A stretch of DNA of 64,000 bases, from assembly GCF_024331145.1 (NCBI RefSeq), contig NZ_JANDJO010000002.1, forward strand, positions 248,001 through 312,000, given 5' to 3'. The stretch is from Shimia sp. CNT1-13L.2 (GTDB lineage Bacteria; Pseudomonadota; Alphaproteobacteria; Rhodobacterales; Rhodobacteraceae). The position numbers and the translations under genes are program-made. Below are positions 1-8,866 of the stretch, piece after piece; the first letter of the stretch is position 1; each line of letters begins with the position of its first letter. The notes under the pieces were generated by a model. It ran no database searches. It was given only the letters and a program-made list of their open reading frames with translations, and had not been told where the DNA came from.

Positions 1-165
1 GGAAAATCCCGCACCGCCATCGCCTGGACCACAGCAGGGTCTGTCGTCGCGGTGATCGAAATGGTCCGCGACGGCAAATTGCCCGCCCAAGGGTTCCTCA
101 AACAGGAAGACATCCCGCTGGAGGCTTTCCTGTCAACGCCCACGGGAGCGCTCTACAACGGGTGA
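1..165 (+). CDS. Saccharopine dehydrogenase-like protein, C-terminal end (partial)
   Basis: Only the last 54 codons are present; the gene begins outside the window. Frame 1 reads without interruption to TGA at 163-165. The tail contains GKLPAQGFLKQEDIPLEAFL, which resembles the C-terminus of bacterial saccharopine dehydrogenase-family oxidoreductases: a helix, then a GKLP-x-x-GF-x-x-QE-x-[VI]-x-L-x-x-FL segment. These NAD(P)-dependent enzymes act in lysine or related amino-acid metabolism. The substrate cannot be judged from this fragment, and the family call rests on a short C-terminal signature. Confidence 0.6.
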   Translation, partial: GKSRTAIAWTTAGSVVAVIEMVRDGKLPAQGFLKQEDIPLEAFLSTPTGALYNG

Positions 166-273
166 GGGGGCTTTGGGCTAAAGCCTGCGGTTACTCACCG
201 TCATGAACGAACGCGAAAGGTGGGCGCTTGCTCCGCGCCCACCGCTCATCTTGGGTCTGTTCAGCGCAGGTGT

Positions 274-633
274 TTATCGGTGAATTGCTCTTATAGTGTG
301 AATGAGCGCAACAATTGCCAGTAGGATGGCCCCTAATAAGAACCAAGGTATGCCATAAAAAGCGACAACATACCCTCCTGCCTTCAATCCATTCACCCAA
401 TTGGTAATGTCGAGACCAAAAACCACACATTCGACAACGTCGCGCCCAAGAGGGTAATGACAATTACCTAGGTCTTTCAGCCAAAAGCCCAGTCCAATTG
501 ACGAAACTAGGCCAAGTGGAACGCTCAGCCAGACAGAGACCAAAATGACCCAGAGCCTGATCCGCTTGGAAGTGGCGAACCAAGCGACCGCTGCACCGCA
601 CAGAGATGGAAGGGCGAAGGCAAGTAATTCCAT
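274..633 (-). CDS. Small hypothetical membrane protein (119 aa)
   Basis: I do not recognise this protein. The reading frame encodes about three hydrophobic segments (roughly residues 3-20, 27-50 and 88-112) with short charged loops. It has two cysteines in the segment between the second and third helices (around residues 58 and 69). It is more AT-rich than neighbouring genes, which together with its lack of a recognisable family suggests an accessory or recently acquired gene. No clear operon partner is present. It lies between the tail of the saccharopine-dehydrogenase-like gene and metG's terminator. Existence as a gene is likely but not certain. Confidence 0.5.
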   Translation of the reverse strand: MELLAFALPSLCGAAVAWFATSKRIRLWVILVSVWLSVPLGLVSSIGLGFWLKDLGNCHYPLGRDVVECVVFGLDITNWVNGLKAGGYVVAFYGIPWFLLGAILLAIVALIHTIRAIHR

Positions 634-735
634 AGTTTATCAAATTCATGATCGAACACGAATTGTCAGCGTATTCGAACCGCGATCAATGGACAACGGC
701 CGCTTTGCCCACACAGCAGAACCTGTACGACCACG

Positions 736-770
736 AAAAAGGCTCCCGAAATATCTTCCGGGAGCCTTTG
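736..770 (-). terminator. Intrinsic terminator of metG
   Basis: A perfect 11-bp inverted repeat (AAAGGCTCCCG at 738-748, complement at 758-768) closes a 9-nt loop. Read on the minus strand it ends in a run of T. It lies just past the metG stop codon at 807. Confidence 0.8.
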
Positions 771-806
771 TTTTCCAATGCGAAGGCCCGAGGGCCTGAA
801 AACCGC

Positions 807-2519
807 TTAGTCCCGCGTACCCGCGAAACGGTCCTGCCATTCTTCGCGCTCGGCGTCGGTGATCTTGCGGAAGGTCACGTCGGGCACGGTGAAGGCATGG
901 CCCGCCTGAAGGGTTTCCAGCGCCGCGGCAACGTCTGTGGGCCAGCTGTCGTCCTCGGTCTGCATTGCCGCCATCAGCGCGTCGCGTGCGTCGGGGATGA
1001 AGGGCGCGGACAGCACCGCGTAGAGGCGGATCAGGTTCAGCGCGAGGCGGATCTGCATCGCGGCGGTTTCTGGATCTTCCTTGAAGGTCGACCACGGCGC
1101 CGCGCTTTGCAGGTATTCGTTGCCCGCAACCCAGATCGCGCGCAGTTCCTGCGCCGACTTGCGCACTTCCATCGCTTCCATGTGCCCCTCGTAGGCACGG
1201 ATGCGGGTGGTCAGCTCTTCGATCAGCGCCTTTTCCTGCGCGCCATAGGCACCGCCCGCGGGAACCTCTTCGCCGAATTTCGAACGGCAGAACTTGGTCA
1301 CGCGGCTCACGAAGTTGCCCAGAACGTCGGCGAGGTCCTTGTTCACCGACTGCTGGAAGTTCTCCCAGGTGAACTCGCTGTCGCTGCTTTCCGGCGCGTG
1401 GCTCAGCAGCCACCAGCGCCAGTAGTCGGCGGGCAGGATGTCCAGCGCCTGATCCATGAAGACGCCGCGCCCGCGCGATGTCGAGAACTGGCCGCCGTCA
1501 TAGTTCAGGTAGTTGAAGCTCTTGAGGTGATCCACCATCTTCCACGGCTCGTCCGAGCCGAGGATCGTGGCCGGAAACGACAGGGTGTGGAACGGCACGT
1601 TGTCCTTGCCCATGAACTGGGTATAGCGCACGTCGTCGGCGCCCTTGTCGGTGCGCCACCAGCGTTCCCAGTCGCTGCCCTTGCCGGCATCGACCCATTC
1701 CTGCGCGCAGGCGATGTATTCGATCGGGGCGTCGAACCAGACGTAGAACACCTTGCCTTCCATGCCCGGCCAGTCTTCGCCGCCTTTCTTGACCGGAATC
1801 CCCCAGTCCAGATCGCGGGTGATGCCGCGGTCCTGCAAGCCGTCACCGTCGTTCAACCACTTGTTGGCGATCGAGGTGGTCAGCACCGGCCAGTCGGTCT
1901 TGCTGTCGATCCAGGCCTGAAGCTTGTCGCGCATCTGCGACTGGCACAGATACAAGTGCTTGGTCTCGCGCTCTTCCAGATCGGTCGATCCCGAGATCGT
2001 GGAATGTGGGTTGATCAGGTCGGTCGGATCAAGCTGTTTGGTGCAGTTGTCACACTGGTCGCCACGCGCGCTTTCGAAACCGCAGTTGGGGCAGGTGCCC
2101 TCGATATAGCGGTCGGGCAGGAAACGGCCATCGGCGTGCGAATACATCTGCTTTTCCGTCACTTCCCGGATCAGGCCCTGATCTGCCAGTCGGCCCGCGA
2201 AGTGTTGGGTCAGCTTGTGGTTCTGCGCGCTGGAAGAGCGCCCGAAATGGTCAAACGACAGGCGGAAGCCATCCGCGATCTTGGCCTGAACCTCGTGCAT
2301 CTCGGCGCAATAGTCCGCCACCGGCTTGCCCGCCTTGGCCGCGGCCAGCTCGGCCGGGGTGCCATGTTCATCAGTGGCGCAAAGGAACAGAACCTCGTTG
2401 CCCCGGCAGCGCTGGTAACGCGCGAAAAGATCGGCCGGAAGCTGCGAGCCGACAAGGTTGCCAAGGTGCTTGATGCCATTGATATAGGGAATGGCCGAAG
2501 TGATCAGGTGGCGCGCCAT
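807..2519 (-). CDS. metG: Methionyl-tRNA synthetase
   Basis: Charges tRNA-Met in the cytoplasm. The 570-residue class I synthetase has the HIGH-type motif HLGN at residues 18-21, a zinc knuckle with Cys143, Cys146, Cys156 and Cys159, and the KMSKS-type loop as FSTSR at about 345-349. The rest is the helical anticodon-binding domain. It lacks the C-terminal tRNA-binding extension seen in the longer E. coli protein, as is usual for many shorter MetRS. The start at 2519 gives [12 protein letters not shown], the normal beginning of the catalytic domain. It is followed by a strong terminator and appears to be a single-gene transcript. Confidence 0.97.
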   Translation of the reverse strand: MARHLITSAIPYINGIKHLGNLVGSQLPADLFARYQRCRGNEVLFLCATDEHGTPAELAAAKAGKPVADYCAEMHEVQAKIADGFRLSFDHFGRSSSAQNHKLTQHFAGRLADQGLIREVTEKQMYSHADGRFLPDRYIEGTCPNCGFESARGDQCDNCTKQLDPTDLINPHSTISGSTDLEERETKHLYLCQSQMRDKLQAWIDSKTDWPVLTTSIANKWLNDGDGLQDRGITRDLDWGIPVKKGGEDWPGMEGKVFYVWFDAPIEYIACAQEWVDAGKGSDWERWWRTDKGADDVRYTQFMGKDNVPFHTLSFPATILGSDEPWKMVDHLKSFNYLNYDGGQFSTSRGRGVFMDQALDILPADYWRWWLLSHAPESSDSEFTWENFQQSVNKDLADVLGNFVSRVTKFCRSKFGEEVPAGGAYGAQEKALIEELTTRIRAYEGHMEAMEVRKSAQELRAIWVAGNEYLQSAAPWSTFKEDPETAAMQIRLALNLIRLYAVLSAPFIPDARDALMAAMQTEDDSWPTDVAAALETLQAGHAFTVPDVTFRKITDAEREEWQDRFAGTRD

Positions 2520-2698
2520 CGCTTAGGTTCCTCTGGTCTTGTGTCGCGCTTCGTCTAGACCATCCCGCCGCTTGGTTCCAGCACAGTTTGCACTTCGCGC
2601 CTTACGTTAGGTCATGCGGAAATTTGTTGCCACACGCGCGTTCCTTTGAAATTTTGACCACCAATTCAAATTACGTATTCAACAAAAGGGAATTTCCA

Positions 2699-4561
2699 AT
2701 GGCATTGAATGTCGTCAGCACTCTTGAAACCACAAGTCAATTCGTAAACGTCAACGATCCGCTGGTTGTCGCGCGTGATGGGGCCGTGATCACACAGGGG
2801 ACATCCATATCCGGTGTAAACGATGACGCCCTCCATGTTTCTATTTCCGGGCAGGTGACCTCCATTTCTGGGAACGGCCTACAACTGGGCAGCCTTGTCT
2901 CCGACACATCCAGCCTGCGCGTTTCGATTGCAGAAACGGGCCTCGTCGAAACCCTGGGGAATCTATCTGGCGTCGCGATCGAGCGTGACCGCGCCGATAT
3001 CATCAACCACGGAACCATTTCAGCGACCCACAGCACCGCCCTGTTTTTCACGAATGGCGTTGAAGACGGCGAGGTTTTGAATACCGGCACCATCAGTGGC
3101 GGCTCAAGCGGGTACGGGATTTTGCTATTCGGTGACAGTTCAGGCACCAATACCGGTTTGCTAGAGGTCGACAATTCCGGCACGATCACCTCTGGATTCA
3201 GGGCCGTGTACGTACGCTATGAAAGCCTCGCCATGGTGAACTCGGGTAGCATCTCCTCGACCGATGACGCGGTATATGTATCGGGTACTGACGCCAGCCT
3301 CCATCTCATGAACTCAGGATCGATCACGAGTGAAAGTGGCGGATACGCTATCGTTGGTGGTGATGGGGGCAACTTTGTCATGAACTCCGGGGACATTCTG
3401 GGACGGACATACCTCAGGAACGGCAATGATCAAATTGTCAATCAGGGAACCATGACAGGCCAGATCACTACCTACAGTGGCACAGATTTCATCCAGAATT
3501 CGGGGGTGATTTCAGGTGATATCTATATGTTTGATGACCGGGATATAGTTGAGAATTCAGGGAAAATTCACGGCTCAGTCGACTTGGGTGATGGGGATGA
3601 TGAGTACGAAAGCATCGGAGGTATTGTTACCGGTGAGGTTCGCCTCGGCGATGGTTCCGACACGGCCATCGTTGACCAGGACGGGATCAGTGTTGATGGC
3701 GGCAACGGCTACGACGTTGTCCACTCTCGTGCAGACGTTTCGGTTGAGGATGTCGAGGAGCTCCATCTTCTCGGAAACAACGATATCTCGGCCACGGTAA
3801 ACGGCGTTTTCACAACAGTTTTCGGCAACTCCGGAGACAACACTGTGACGTCATGGGGGGTGACGGCGTTCAATGCCAAGGAAGGCGATGACGTCGCCTA
3901 TGGCTCTCTCTATGATGACTTCTTCAACGGAAACTCCGGGAATGACACGCTGCTGGGTGCCGGCGGCGATGACACGATCTGGGGCGGGCGTGGCGATGAC
4001 GAGATGGAAGGCGGCAATGGTGCAGACCACCTGAGCGGTGACCGCGGCAAGGACTATCTCAATGGAGATGACGGTGACGACTCGCTCTATGGTCGTGAAG
4101 GGAGCGATACGCTTGACGGCGAGGAGGGCAATGACCTGCTGTGGGGCGGTGCCGGGGCAGACGAGATCAATGGCTCTCTTGGCAACGATACGCTGGTTGG
4201 TCACAAGGGCGATGACACGCTGAGCGGTGGTGCCGGGGTGGATGTTCTGACCGGTGGCATTGGCGCGGACGTCTTTGTCTGGAGTGATGGTGCCGAGTCC
4301 GGGCTTGGTTCTGACAGCGATACCGTCACGGATTTCACACGCGGGCAGGATCTTCTGGATCTTTCTGACATTGGTGTTGGCGCATTTTCTTTCCTTGGAA
4401 GGGGCAACCCTTTCACGGCGTCGGGCGACATGGAGGCGCGCATTGTCAGGAATGGATCCGACTTGCGCCTGTTGCTTGATGTTGATGGCGACGGCGGGAC
4501 GGATGCGCGGATTATTCTTACGGATGTCTCAAATCTGACGGCGTCAGACTTCATTCTCTAA
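2699..4561 (+). CDS. Secreted RTX calcium-binding protein with beta-helix-like N-terminal half
   Basis: This 620-residue protein is probably exported by a type I system. It has no N-terminal signal peptide. Residues about 90-330 carry repeated N-[STH]-G-[TSD]-I-[ST] units, such as NHGTIS, NTGTIS, NSGTIT and NSGSIS, typical of a right-handed beta-helix. Residues about 395-525 carry RTX nonapeptides of the GGxGxDxLx type, which bind calcium. The last ~95 residues, including a TDFTRGQDLLDLS segment and a final hydrophobic ASDFIL, match the M10/RTX C-terminal secretion region. I chose ATG 2699 because it follows an AAAAGGGA ribosome site; an upstream TTG (2588) has none. No secretion genes are adjacent. 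Likely an adhesin or surface-layer-type protein; no catalytic motif is visible. Confidence 0.85.
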   Translation: MALNVVSTLETTSQFVNVNDPLVVARDGAVITQGTSISGVNDDALHVSISGQVTSISGNGLQLGSLVSDTSSLRVSIAETGLVETLGNLSGVAIERDRADIINHGTISATHSTALFFTNGVEDGEVLNTGTISGGSSGYGILLFGDSSGTNTGLLEVDNSGTITSGFRAVYVRYESLAMVNSGSISSTDDAVYVSGTDASLHLMNSGSITSESGGYAIVGGDGGNFVMNSGDILGRTYLRNGNDQIVNQGTMTGQITTYSGTDFIQNSGVISGDIYMFDDRDIVENSGKIHGSVDLGDGDDEYESIGGIVTGEVRLGDGSDTAIVDQDGISVDGGNGYDVVHSRADVSVEDVEELHLLGNNDISATVNGVFTTVFGNSGDNTVTSWGVTAFNAKEGDDVAYGSLYDDFFNGNSGNDTLLGAGGDDTIWGGRGDDEMEGGNGADHLSGDRGKDYLNGDDGDDSLYGREGSDTLDGEEGNDLLWGGAGADEINGSLGNDTLVGHKGDDTLSGGAGVDVLTGGIGADVFVWSDGAESGLGSDSDTVTDFTRGQDLLDLSDIGVGAFSFLGRGNPFTASGDMEARIVRNGSDLRLLLDVDGDGGTDARIILTDVSNLTASDFIL

Positions 4562-4574
4562 ACCAACCCCTGGG

Positions 4575-4603
4575 CCGCACCGGTTACTTCTGTTCCGGTG
4601 CGG
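4575..4603. terminator. Bidirectional terminator-like hairpin between convergent genes
   Basis: Perfect 9-bp stem CCGCACCGG / CCGGTGCGG with an 11-nt loop, between the RTX gene (+) and the MFS gene (-). It overlaps the last codons of the MFS gene. There is no strong T tract, so function is inferred from position. Confidence 0.5.
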
Positions 4604-5849
4604 TGCCTTCTGCGTCGGGATCTTCGTTTTGCCGTTCACGCTGGCGGCCCATCAGCTTGCCGATGGTAAAGGATGTGCGCGGGGCATAGACATAGCGGGT
4701 GCGGTTGCCACCAGACGAACGTACGCGCATCCGCGACAGGCCAAAGATAATCAGGACGGCGTGCCCCACAGCGATCATGGTGAACAGGGCGCCGGGTCCG
4801 TACCACTCGATCAGGTTCGAGGCAAACAGCGGTGCCGCGATAGCCCCGATCGCGAAATAGAACATCAATGCAGCCGAAAGTTCGACACGTTCTTCCGACG
4901 TGGCAAAGTCGTTGGCGTGGGCCGAGGCGACTGAGAAGATCGGGAAGGACGTGAGCCCGAATATCCCGGCATTCAGCATCACGATGGCCGTGCTGCCGCC
5001 ACCTGCAAGCACTGTGGCGCCACAGGACAGGATGGCCGCTCCCGAGAGCCAGATCAGCACCCAGCGCCGGTCGAACTTGTCGGCAAGCCAGCCCACCGGA
5101 TACTGCGCGATCGCGCCCCCCAGGACGAAGGCCGCCAGGAACCACGCGATCTGGTCTGTCACAAGCCCCACTTCCTTACCATAGACGGGGCCAACCATCC
5201 GGAACGAGGCCGAACTCAGCGCCGCCACGATCACACCGGCGGCAGCCAGCGGTGAGCGCCGCACCGCCAGCATCGGGCGCAGGCGGGGGGTGTCGGGGGT
5301 CTCGGGCTGCTGCGATTTGGTGAGGGTCAGCGGCAGGATGGCTGCACAACAGACAATGGCCAGCAGGTTGTAGGAGATGTAGGACGCGGGCTCGAGAACG
5401 CTGATCACCAGCTGCGCCGCCAGTGACGCCCCCATGTCCACAACCCTGTAGATGCCCATGGCCCGCCCGCGGGTTTCGTTGGTCAGCTTGGCGTGCAACC
5501 ACGCTTCGATCACCGTGTAACACCCGGCCACGCACATGCCGGATGCCACCCGCATGATCGCCCATGCCTTGGGGTCGATGATCAGGAAGTGCGCCATCAG
5601 GCCAATCGCGCCGGTCGCCGTGAAGGCTGCAAATGCCCTTGAGTGGCCAACGCTGCCCATCAGGCGCGGGGCCCACCAGCAGCCGATAAAGAACCCAAGA
5701 AAGTGCGCCGAGCCCAACATACCGATCTGCGCCGTCGAAAAGTCGAGCGCGATCCCCGACAGCGCGTCAAGCGGACCAACCCCTCCCGAACTCAGTTGCA
5801 GCAGGATTACGGAAAGAAACAGGGCGGAGAACGAGATCATGAGGCGCAT
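4584..5849 (-). CDS. MFS transporter
   Basis: A 421-residue integral inner-membrane protein with about 12 hydrophobic helices and the large central cytoplasmic loop (around residues 190-205) expected of the major facilitator superfamily. The inter-helix motif GWLADKFDRRW in the second half is the classic MFS loop 8-9 signature, and RGRAMGIYRV follows helix 4. The overall organisation resembles the YcaD-like branch. The substrate is unknown and no neighbouring pathway suggests one. The C-terminal tail is charged and probably disordered. The gene stands alone, converging on the RTX gene and separated by 86 bp from the imuA-like gene. Confidence 0.85.
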   Translation of the reverse strand: MRLMISFSALFLSVILLQLSSGGVGPLDALSGIALDFSTAQIGMLGSAHFLGFFIGCWWAPRLMGSVGHSRAFAAFTATGAIGLMAHFLIIDPKAWAIMRVASGMCVAGCYTVIEAWLHAKLTNETRGRAMGIYRVVDMGASLAAQLVISVLEPASYISYNLLAIVCCAAILPLTLTKSQQPETPDTPRLRPMLAVRRSPLAAAGVIVAALSSASFRMVGPVYGKEVGLVTDQIAWFLAAFVLGGAIAQYPVGWLADKFDRRWVLIWLSGAAILSCGATVLAGGGSTAIVMLNAGIFGLTSFPIFSVASAHANDFATSEERVELSAALMFYFAIGAIAAPLFASNLIEWYGPGALFTMIAVGHAVLIIFGLSRMRVRSSGGNRTRYVYAPRTSFTIGKLMGRQRERQNEDPDAEGTAPEQK

Positions 5850-5934
5850 GTCCCCAACATGACCTCGCGGCCTTCTTTATCTTGCAGTTATTCGACTCAT
5901 GAGAGTCGTTTTCTGCCAATTGTTGCAAAGAGCG

Positions 5935-6534
5935 TTACGCGCTATGCGCCACCTCCGCGCCTGCCGGGACAAGGGCAGGGGTGCCTGGCAGCCCCTGTAC
6001 CATCCACCCCGCCGGCGGGGCCGTGCGCGCCCGCAACCGTTCCAGCCGCCAGGATTTTTCCGGTGCCTGCGCCATGTGCCAGCGGGTTTCGACCCCCTGC
6101 GCCCCGCCATGCCCGGGGGTCAGCAACAGCCCCACCGACCTGCCGCCCCCCGCTTCCGCCGCGAGATGCAGCCGGCGCACGGGCGTCAGGGCGGGCAGGG
6201 TTTCGAGATCCGCCACCACCATCCCCGTGCACCCCGCGCGCAGCCCTTCCTCCATGCACCACAACACATCTTCGACCTTGTCAGGGGTGACAAAGGCAAA
6301 TCGTCCCGGGTGAGCAAAAGGCGCAATGCCGGCGGCGTTCAGCTGTGTCCGCCGATGCGGTTGCACGATCCAGAGCACCGGCCCCCGCAGTTTCGAGGCC
6401 AGCCACATCGCAAAGGTATGCCGCGCCGGACCACAGGCCTCGTGCACGCGCCCGTCCGGCAGGCACAGCCCGTCGCCAAGCTCCAATCCCTTTGCCGCCT
6501 TCTGCGGCCTGCGCGCAAGCAAGTGAGTCGTCAT
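5935..6534 (-). CDS. ImuA-like RecA-fold protein, SOS-type gene
   Basis: A 199-residue protein resembling the short ImuA/SulA-like RecA-fold proteins of Rhodobacteraceae. Recognisable stretches are LPDGRVHEACGPARH (about 24-38), the position of the RecA P-loop but without GKT, then PVLWIVQP, a VVADLETLP Walker-B-like strand, LTPVRRLHLAAE, and a C-terminal WRLERLRAR. ImuA normally works with ImuB and DnaE2 in SOS mutagenesis. Those partners are not adjacent here (the next gene is an MFS transporter), so it is an orphan. A LexA-type box begins 16 bases upstream of the start codon, supporting SOS control. The family call is moderately secure; a role in translesion synthesis is inferred. Confidence 0.65.
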   Translation of the reverse strand: MTTHLLARRPQKAAKGLELGDGLCLPDGRVHEACGPARHTFAMWLASKLRGPVLWIVQPHRRTQLNAAGIAPFAHPGRFAFVTPDKVEDVLWCMEEGLRAGCTGMVVADLETLPALTPVRRLHLAAEAGGGRSVGLLLTPGHGGAQGVETRWHMAQAPEKSWRLERLRARTAPPAGWMVQGLPGTPALVPAGAEVAHSA

Positions 6535-6549
6535 GCCCCAAGATATAAT

Positions 6550-6564
6550 GTTCCCTATTTGTTC
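6550..6564 (-). promoter_or_regulatory. LexA (SOS) box GTTC-N7-GTTC
   Basis: GTTC CCTATTT GTTC, a perfect match to the alphaproteobacterial direct-repeat LexA operator. It sits 16 bases upstream of the imuA-like start codon and about 77 bases upstream of the divergent ureohydrolase gene. Confidence 0.8.
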
Positions 6565-6640
6565 TCAATATCATTTTCCCTTGCCGCGCCCGTCAAATCC
6601 GAACAAGGTGGCGGGAAATACAACAGGGAAGGAAACACTC

Positions 6641-7600
6641 ATGGCAGATCACGGCTATGAAGGTGGAAGGCTCGACCTGCCATTCGTTGGCATCTCGACC
6701 TTTGGGAAACGCGAATACGTCAGCGACTGGGACGCCATCGAGGCCGACGTGGCCATCATGGGCGCGCCCTTCGATTTCGGCACCCAATGGCGCAGCGGTG
6801 CCCGCTTTGGCCCGCGCGGCGTGCGCGAGGCCTCGACCCTGTTCAGCTTTGGCCACGCCGGGGCCTATGATCACGAGGACGATGCCACCTATCTGCCGTC
6901 CTCGGTCAGGATCGTCGACATCGGGGATGCCGATATCGTGCACACCGACACGATGAAGAGCCACGCCAATATCGAGGCCGGCGTGCGCGCCATCCTCAAG
7001 GCCGGGGCCCTGCCCGTTGTGATCGGCGGCGATCACTCGATCAATATCCCCTGCATCAACGCCTTTGACGATCAGGAAGACATCCACATCCTGCAAATCG
7101 ATGCGCACCTGGATTTCGTGGATGTGCGTCACGGTGTGCGCTATGGCCACGGCAACCCGATGCGCCGGGCCGCCGAAAAGCCCTATGTCACCGGCCTGAC
7201 GCAGGTCGGTATCCGCAACGTGTCATCCACTGCGAAAGAAGGATATGAGGACGCGCGTTCCATGGGCTCCGATATCCTTTCGGTGCGTCAGGCACGCAAA
7301 CTGGGGCCGCAGGGCGTGATCGACCGCATTCCCGAAGGCGCCCGCGTCTATGTCACGATCGACATTGACGGCTTCTGCCCCTCGATCGCTCCCGGCACTG
7401 GCACGCCGTCGCATGGTGGCTTCCTCTACTATGATGTTCTGGAAATGATGCAGGCGCTGGCCAAGCGTCACGATGTGGTTGGGATCGACCTTGTCGAAGT
7501 GGCCCCCGACTATGACCCAACGGGCGGAACCTCGATCCTGGCGGCTCAAATTCTGCTCAATATGCTGGGTTTCATCTTCCACGAACGCGAAAACCGCTGA
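6641..7600 (+). CDS. Agmatinase-like ureohydrolase
   Basis: A 319-residue member of the arginase/agmatinase family, hydrolysing a guanidino compound to an amine and urea with two metal ions. Metal-ligand motifs are intact: GGDHS at 129-133, DAHLDF at 154-159, and DID (Asp241, Asp243) leading into a PGTGTP loop at 251-256. A Glu in GIDLVEVAPDYDP completes the site. The residue after DAHxD is Phe rather than the common Thr, and the loop after DID reads GFCPSIAPGTGTP, so the substrate (agmatine, guanidinobutyrate or another guanidine) is unsettled. ATG 6641 is preceded by AGGGAAGGAA; an upstream in-frame ATG at 6533 lacks this and would overlap the imuA-like gene. Confidence 0.88.
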   Translation: MADHGYEGGRLDLPFVGISTFGKREYVSDWDAIEADVAIMGAPFDFGTQWRSGARFGPRGVREASTLFSFGHAGAYDHEDDATYLPSSVRIVDIGDADIVHTDTMKSHANIEAGVRAILKAGALPVVIGGDHSINIPCINAFDDQEDIHILQIDAHLDFVDVRHGVRYGHGNPMRRAAEKPYVTGLTQVGIRNVSSTAKEGYEDARSMGSDILSVRQARKLGPQGVIDRIPEGARVYVTIDIDGFCPSIAPGTGTPSHGGFLYYDVLEMMQALAKRHDVVGIDLVEVAPDYDPTGGTSILAAQILLNMLGFIFHERENR

Positions 7601-7683
7601 AAATCCGCGGAAAGTGACCAGACAGTCTTGCGAACAGCCCCCGGCCGCATAGGTCGGGGGTACATTTGACAGGGAACACGCAT

Positions 7684-8727
7684 ATGAAAATGAATCCGCT
7701 TGGCCGGACCGGCATTCAGGTCTCGGAACTTTGCCTTGGCACCATGACCTTCGGCACGCAGACCGAAGAGACCGAGGCACATGCGCAGATCGACATGGCT
7801 CTGGCCGGGGGGATCAATTTTGTCGATGCCGCCGAAATGTACCCTGTGAACCCGATCAGCGCGGAAACCGTGGGCCTCACGGAAACCATCATCGGCAACT
7901 GGTTTGCCAAGACCGGGCGCCGCTCTGAGGTGGTTCTGGCGACCAAACACTCTGGTTCCGGGTTCAAACACGCCCGCGATGGCGCGCCGATTTCCTCCCA
8001 GACCATCCCCGAAGCGGTTGAGGGATCGTTGCGCCGCCTGCAAACTGATCACATCGACCTTTATCAGTTCCACTGGCCCAATCGTGGCTCTTACATGTTC
8101 CGTCAGAACTGGCGCTACGATCCGTCCAAGCAAAGCCATGCTGAGACCATGGCCCACATGGAGGACGCCCTCGAAGCCCTGCAAAGGCAGGTCGACAAGG
8201 GCAATATCCGTGCGTTCGGCCTCTCCAACGAAAGCGCATGGGGCACCTCGCAATGGCTGCGGATCGCCGAGGAAAGGGGCTGGCCGCGCGTTGCGTCCGT
8301 TCAGAACGAATACTCGATGCTCTGCCGCCTCTATGACACCGACATGGCCGAGATGAGCGTAAACGAGGATGTTGGCCTTCTTGCCTTTTCGCCGTTGGGC
8401 GCGGGGTTCCTGACTGGAAAATACCAGCACGGATCGGTGCCACAGGGATCGCGGATGGATCTCGTGCCGGAAATGGGGGGGCGCAAGTCGGCGCGTGTCT
8501 TTGATGCGGTTGATGCTTACCTTGCCATTGCGCAGCGGCACGGGGTTGATCCTGTCCACATGGCGCTGGCATTCACGCTTCAGCGCCCCTTCATGTGCTC
8601 ATCAATCTTTGGTGCGACTCGTCTGGATCAGCTGGAACACATCCTGAAGACACCCGAAGTGACGCTGTCCGAGGAAATCCTCGCGGAAATTGATGATGCG
8701 CATCGGGCCCATCCGATGCCATACTGA
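7684..8727 (+). CDS. Aldo/keto reductase (Tas-like)
   Basis: A 347-residue NADPH-dependent oxidoreductase of the aldo/keto reductase superfamily, TIM-barrel fold. The catalytic tetrad is visible as Asp and Tyr in FVDAAEMY, Lys in VLATKHS and His in YQFHWP. Downstream are SNESAWG and the cofactor segment SSIFGATRLDQLEHI. The long loop after the catalytic His (NRGSYMFRQNW) and the overall length resemble E. coli Tas. Physiological substrate unknown. ATG 7684 has CAGGGAAC upstream. It is 83 bp downstream of the ureohydrolase gene on the same strand and may be cotranscribed with it. Confidence 0.9.
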   Translation: MKMNPLGRTGIQVSELCLGTMTFGTQTEETEAHAQIDMALAGGINFVDAAEMYPVNPISAETVGLTETIIGNWFAKTGRRSEVVLATKHSGSGFKHARDGAPISSQTIPEAVEGSLRRLQTDHIDLYQFHWPNRGSYMFRQNWRYDPSKQSHAETMAHMEDALEALQRQVDKGNIRAFGLSNESAWGTSQWLRIAEERGWPRVASVQNEYSMLCRLYDTDMAEMSVNEDVGLLAFSPLGAGFLTGKYQHGSVPQGSRMDLVPEMGGRKSARVFDAVDAYLAIAQRHGVDPVHMALAFTLQRPFMCSSIFGATRLDQLEHILKTPEVTLSEEILAEIDDAHRAHPMPY

Positions 8728-8756
8728 CGGATGTGGAAAACACCGAAGAAAGGCCT

Positions 8757-8823
8757 GAATCTCGCATTTGTGTAAAATTTTCGGAATCTTATCCACATTT
8801 GCCCTGTGGATTGGTTCTGAATC
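8757..8823. promoter_or_regulatory. Cluster of three GANTC sites
   Basis: GAATC occurs at 8757-8761, 8784-8788 and 8819-8823. GANTC is the CcrM methylation target of alphaproteobacteria, expected about once per 256 bp or less in high-GC DNA. The middle site directly abuts the DnaA box. Confidence 0.5.
8789..8797 (+). promoter_or_regulatory. Perfect DnaA box
   Basis: TTATCCACA matches the strong DnaA-box consensus exactly. Together with TGTGGAT at 8805-8811 it also forms a 7-bp hairpin (ATCCACA/TGTGGAT, 7-nt loop). The neighbouring sequence holds GANTC sites and an 11-bp-period repeat. Confidence 0.55.
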
Positions 8824-8826
8824 TGA

Positions 8827-8866
8827 CACCTCCGCAATACCGACTTAATACCGACGCAATACCGAC
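8827..8866 (-). repeat. 40-bp dispersed intergenic repeat, copy 1
   Basis: Contains three direct copies of AATACCGAC starting at 8836, 8847 and 8858, an exact 11-bp period (one helical turn), preceded by CACCTCCGC. Its reverse complement matches 36 of 40 bases at 32339-32378. Function unknown. Confidence 0.75.

Noticed and set aside
648..2558. Long open frame (636 codons) antisense to metG
   Set aside because: It is the mirror of a conserved synthetase in GC-rich DNA; its sequence has no recognisable family and no ribosome site.
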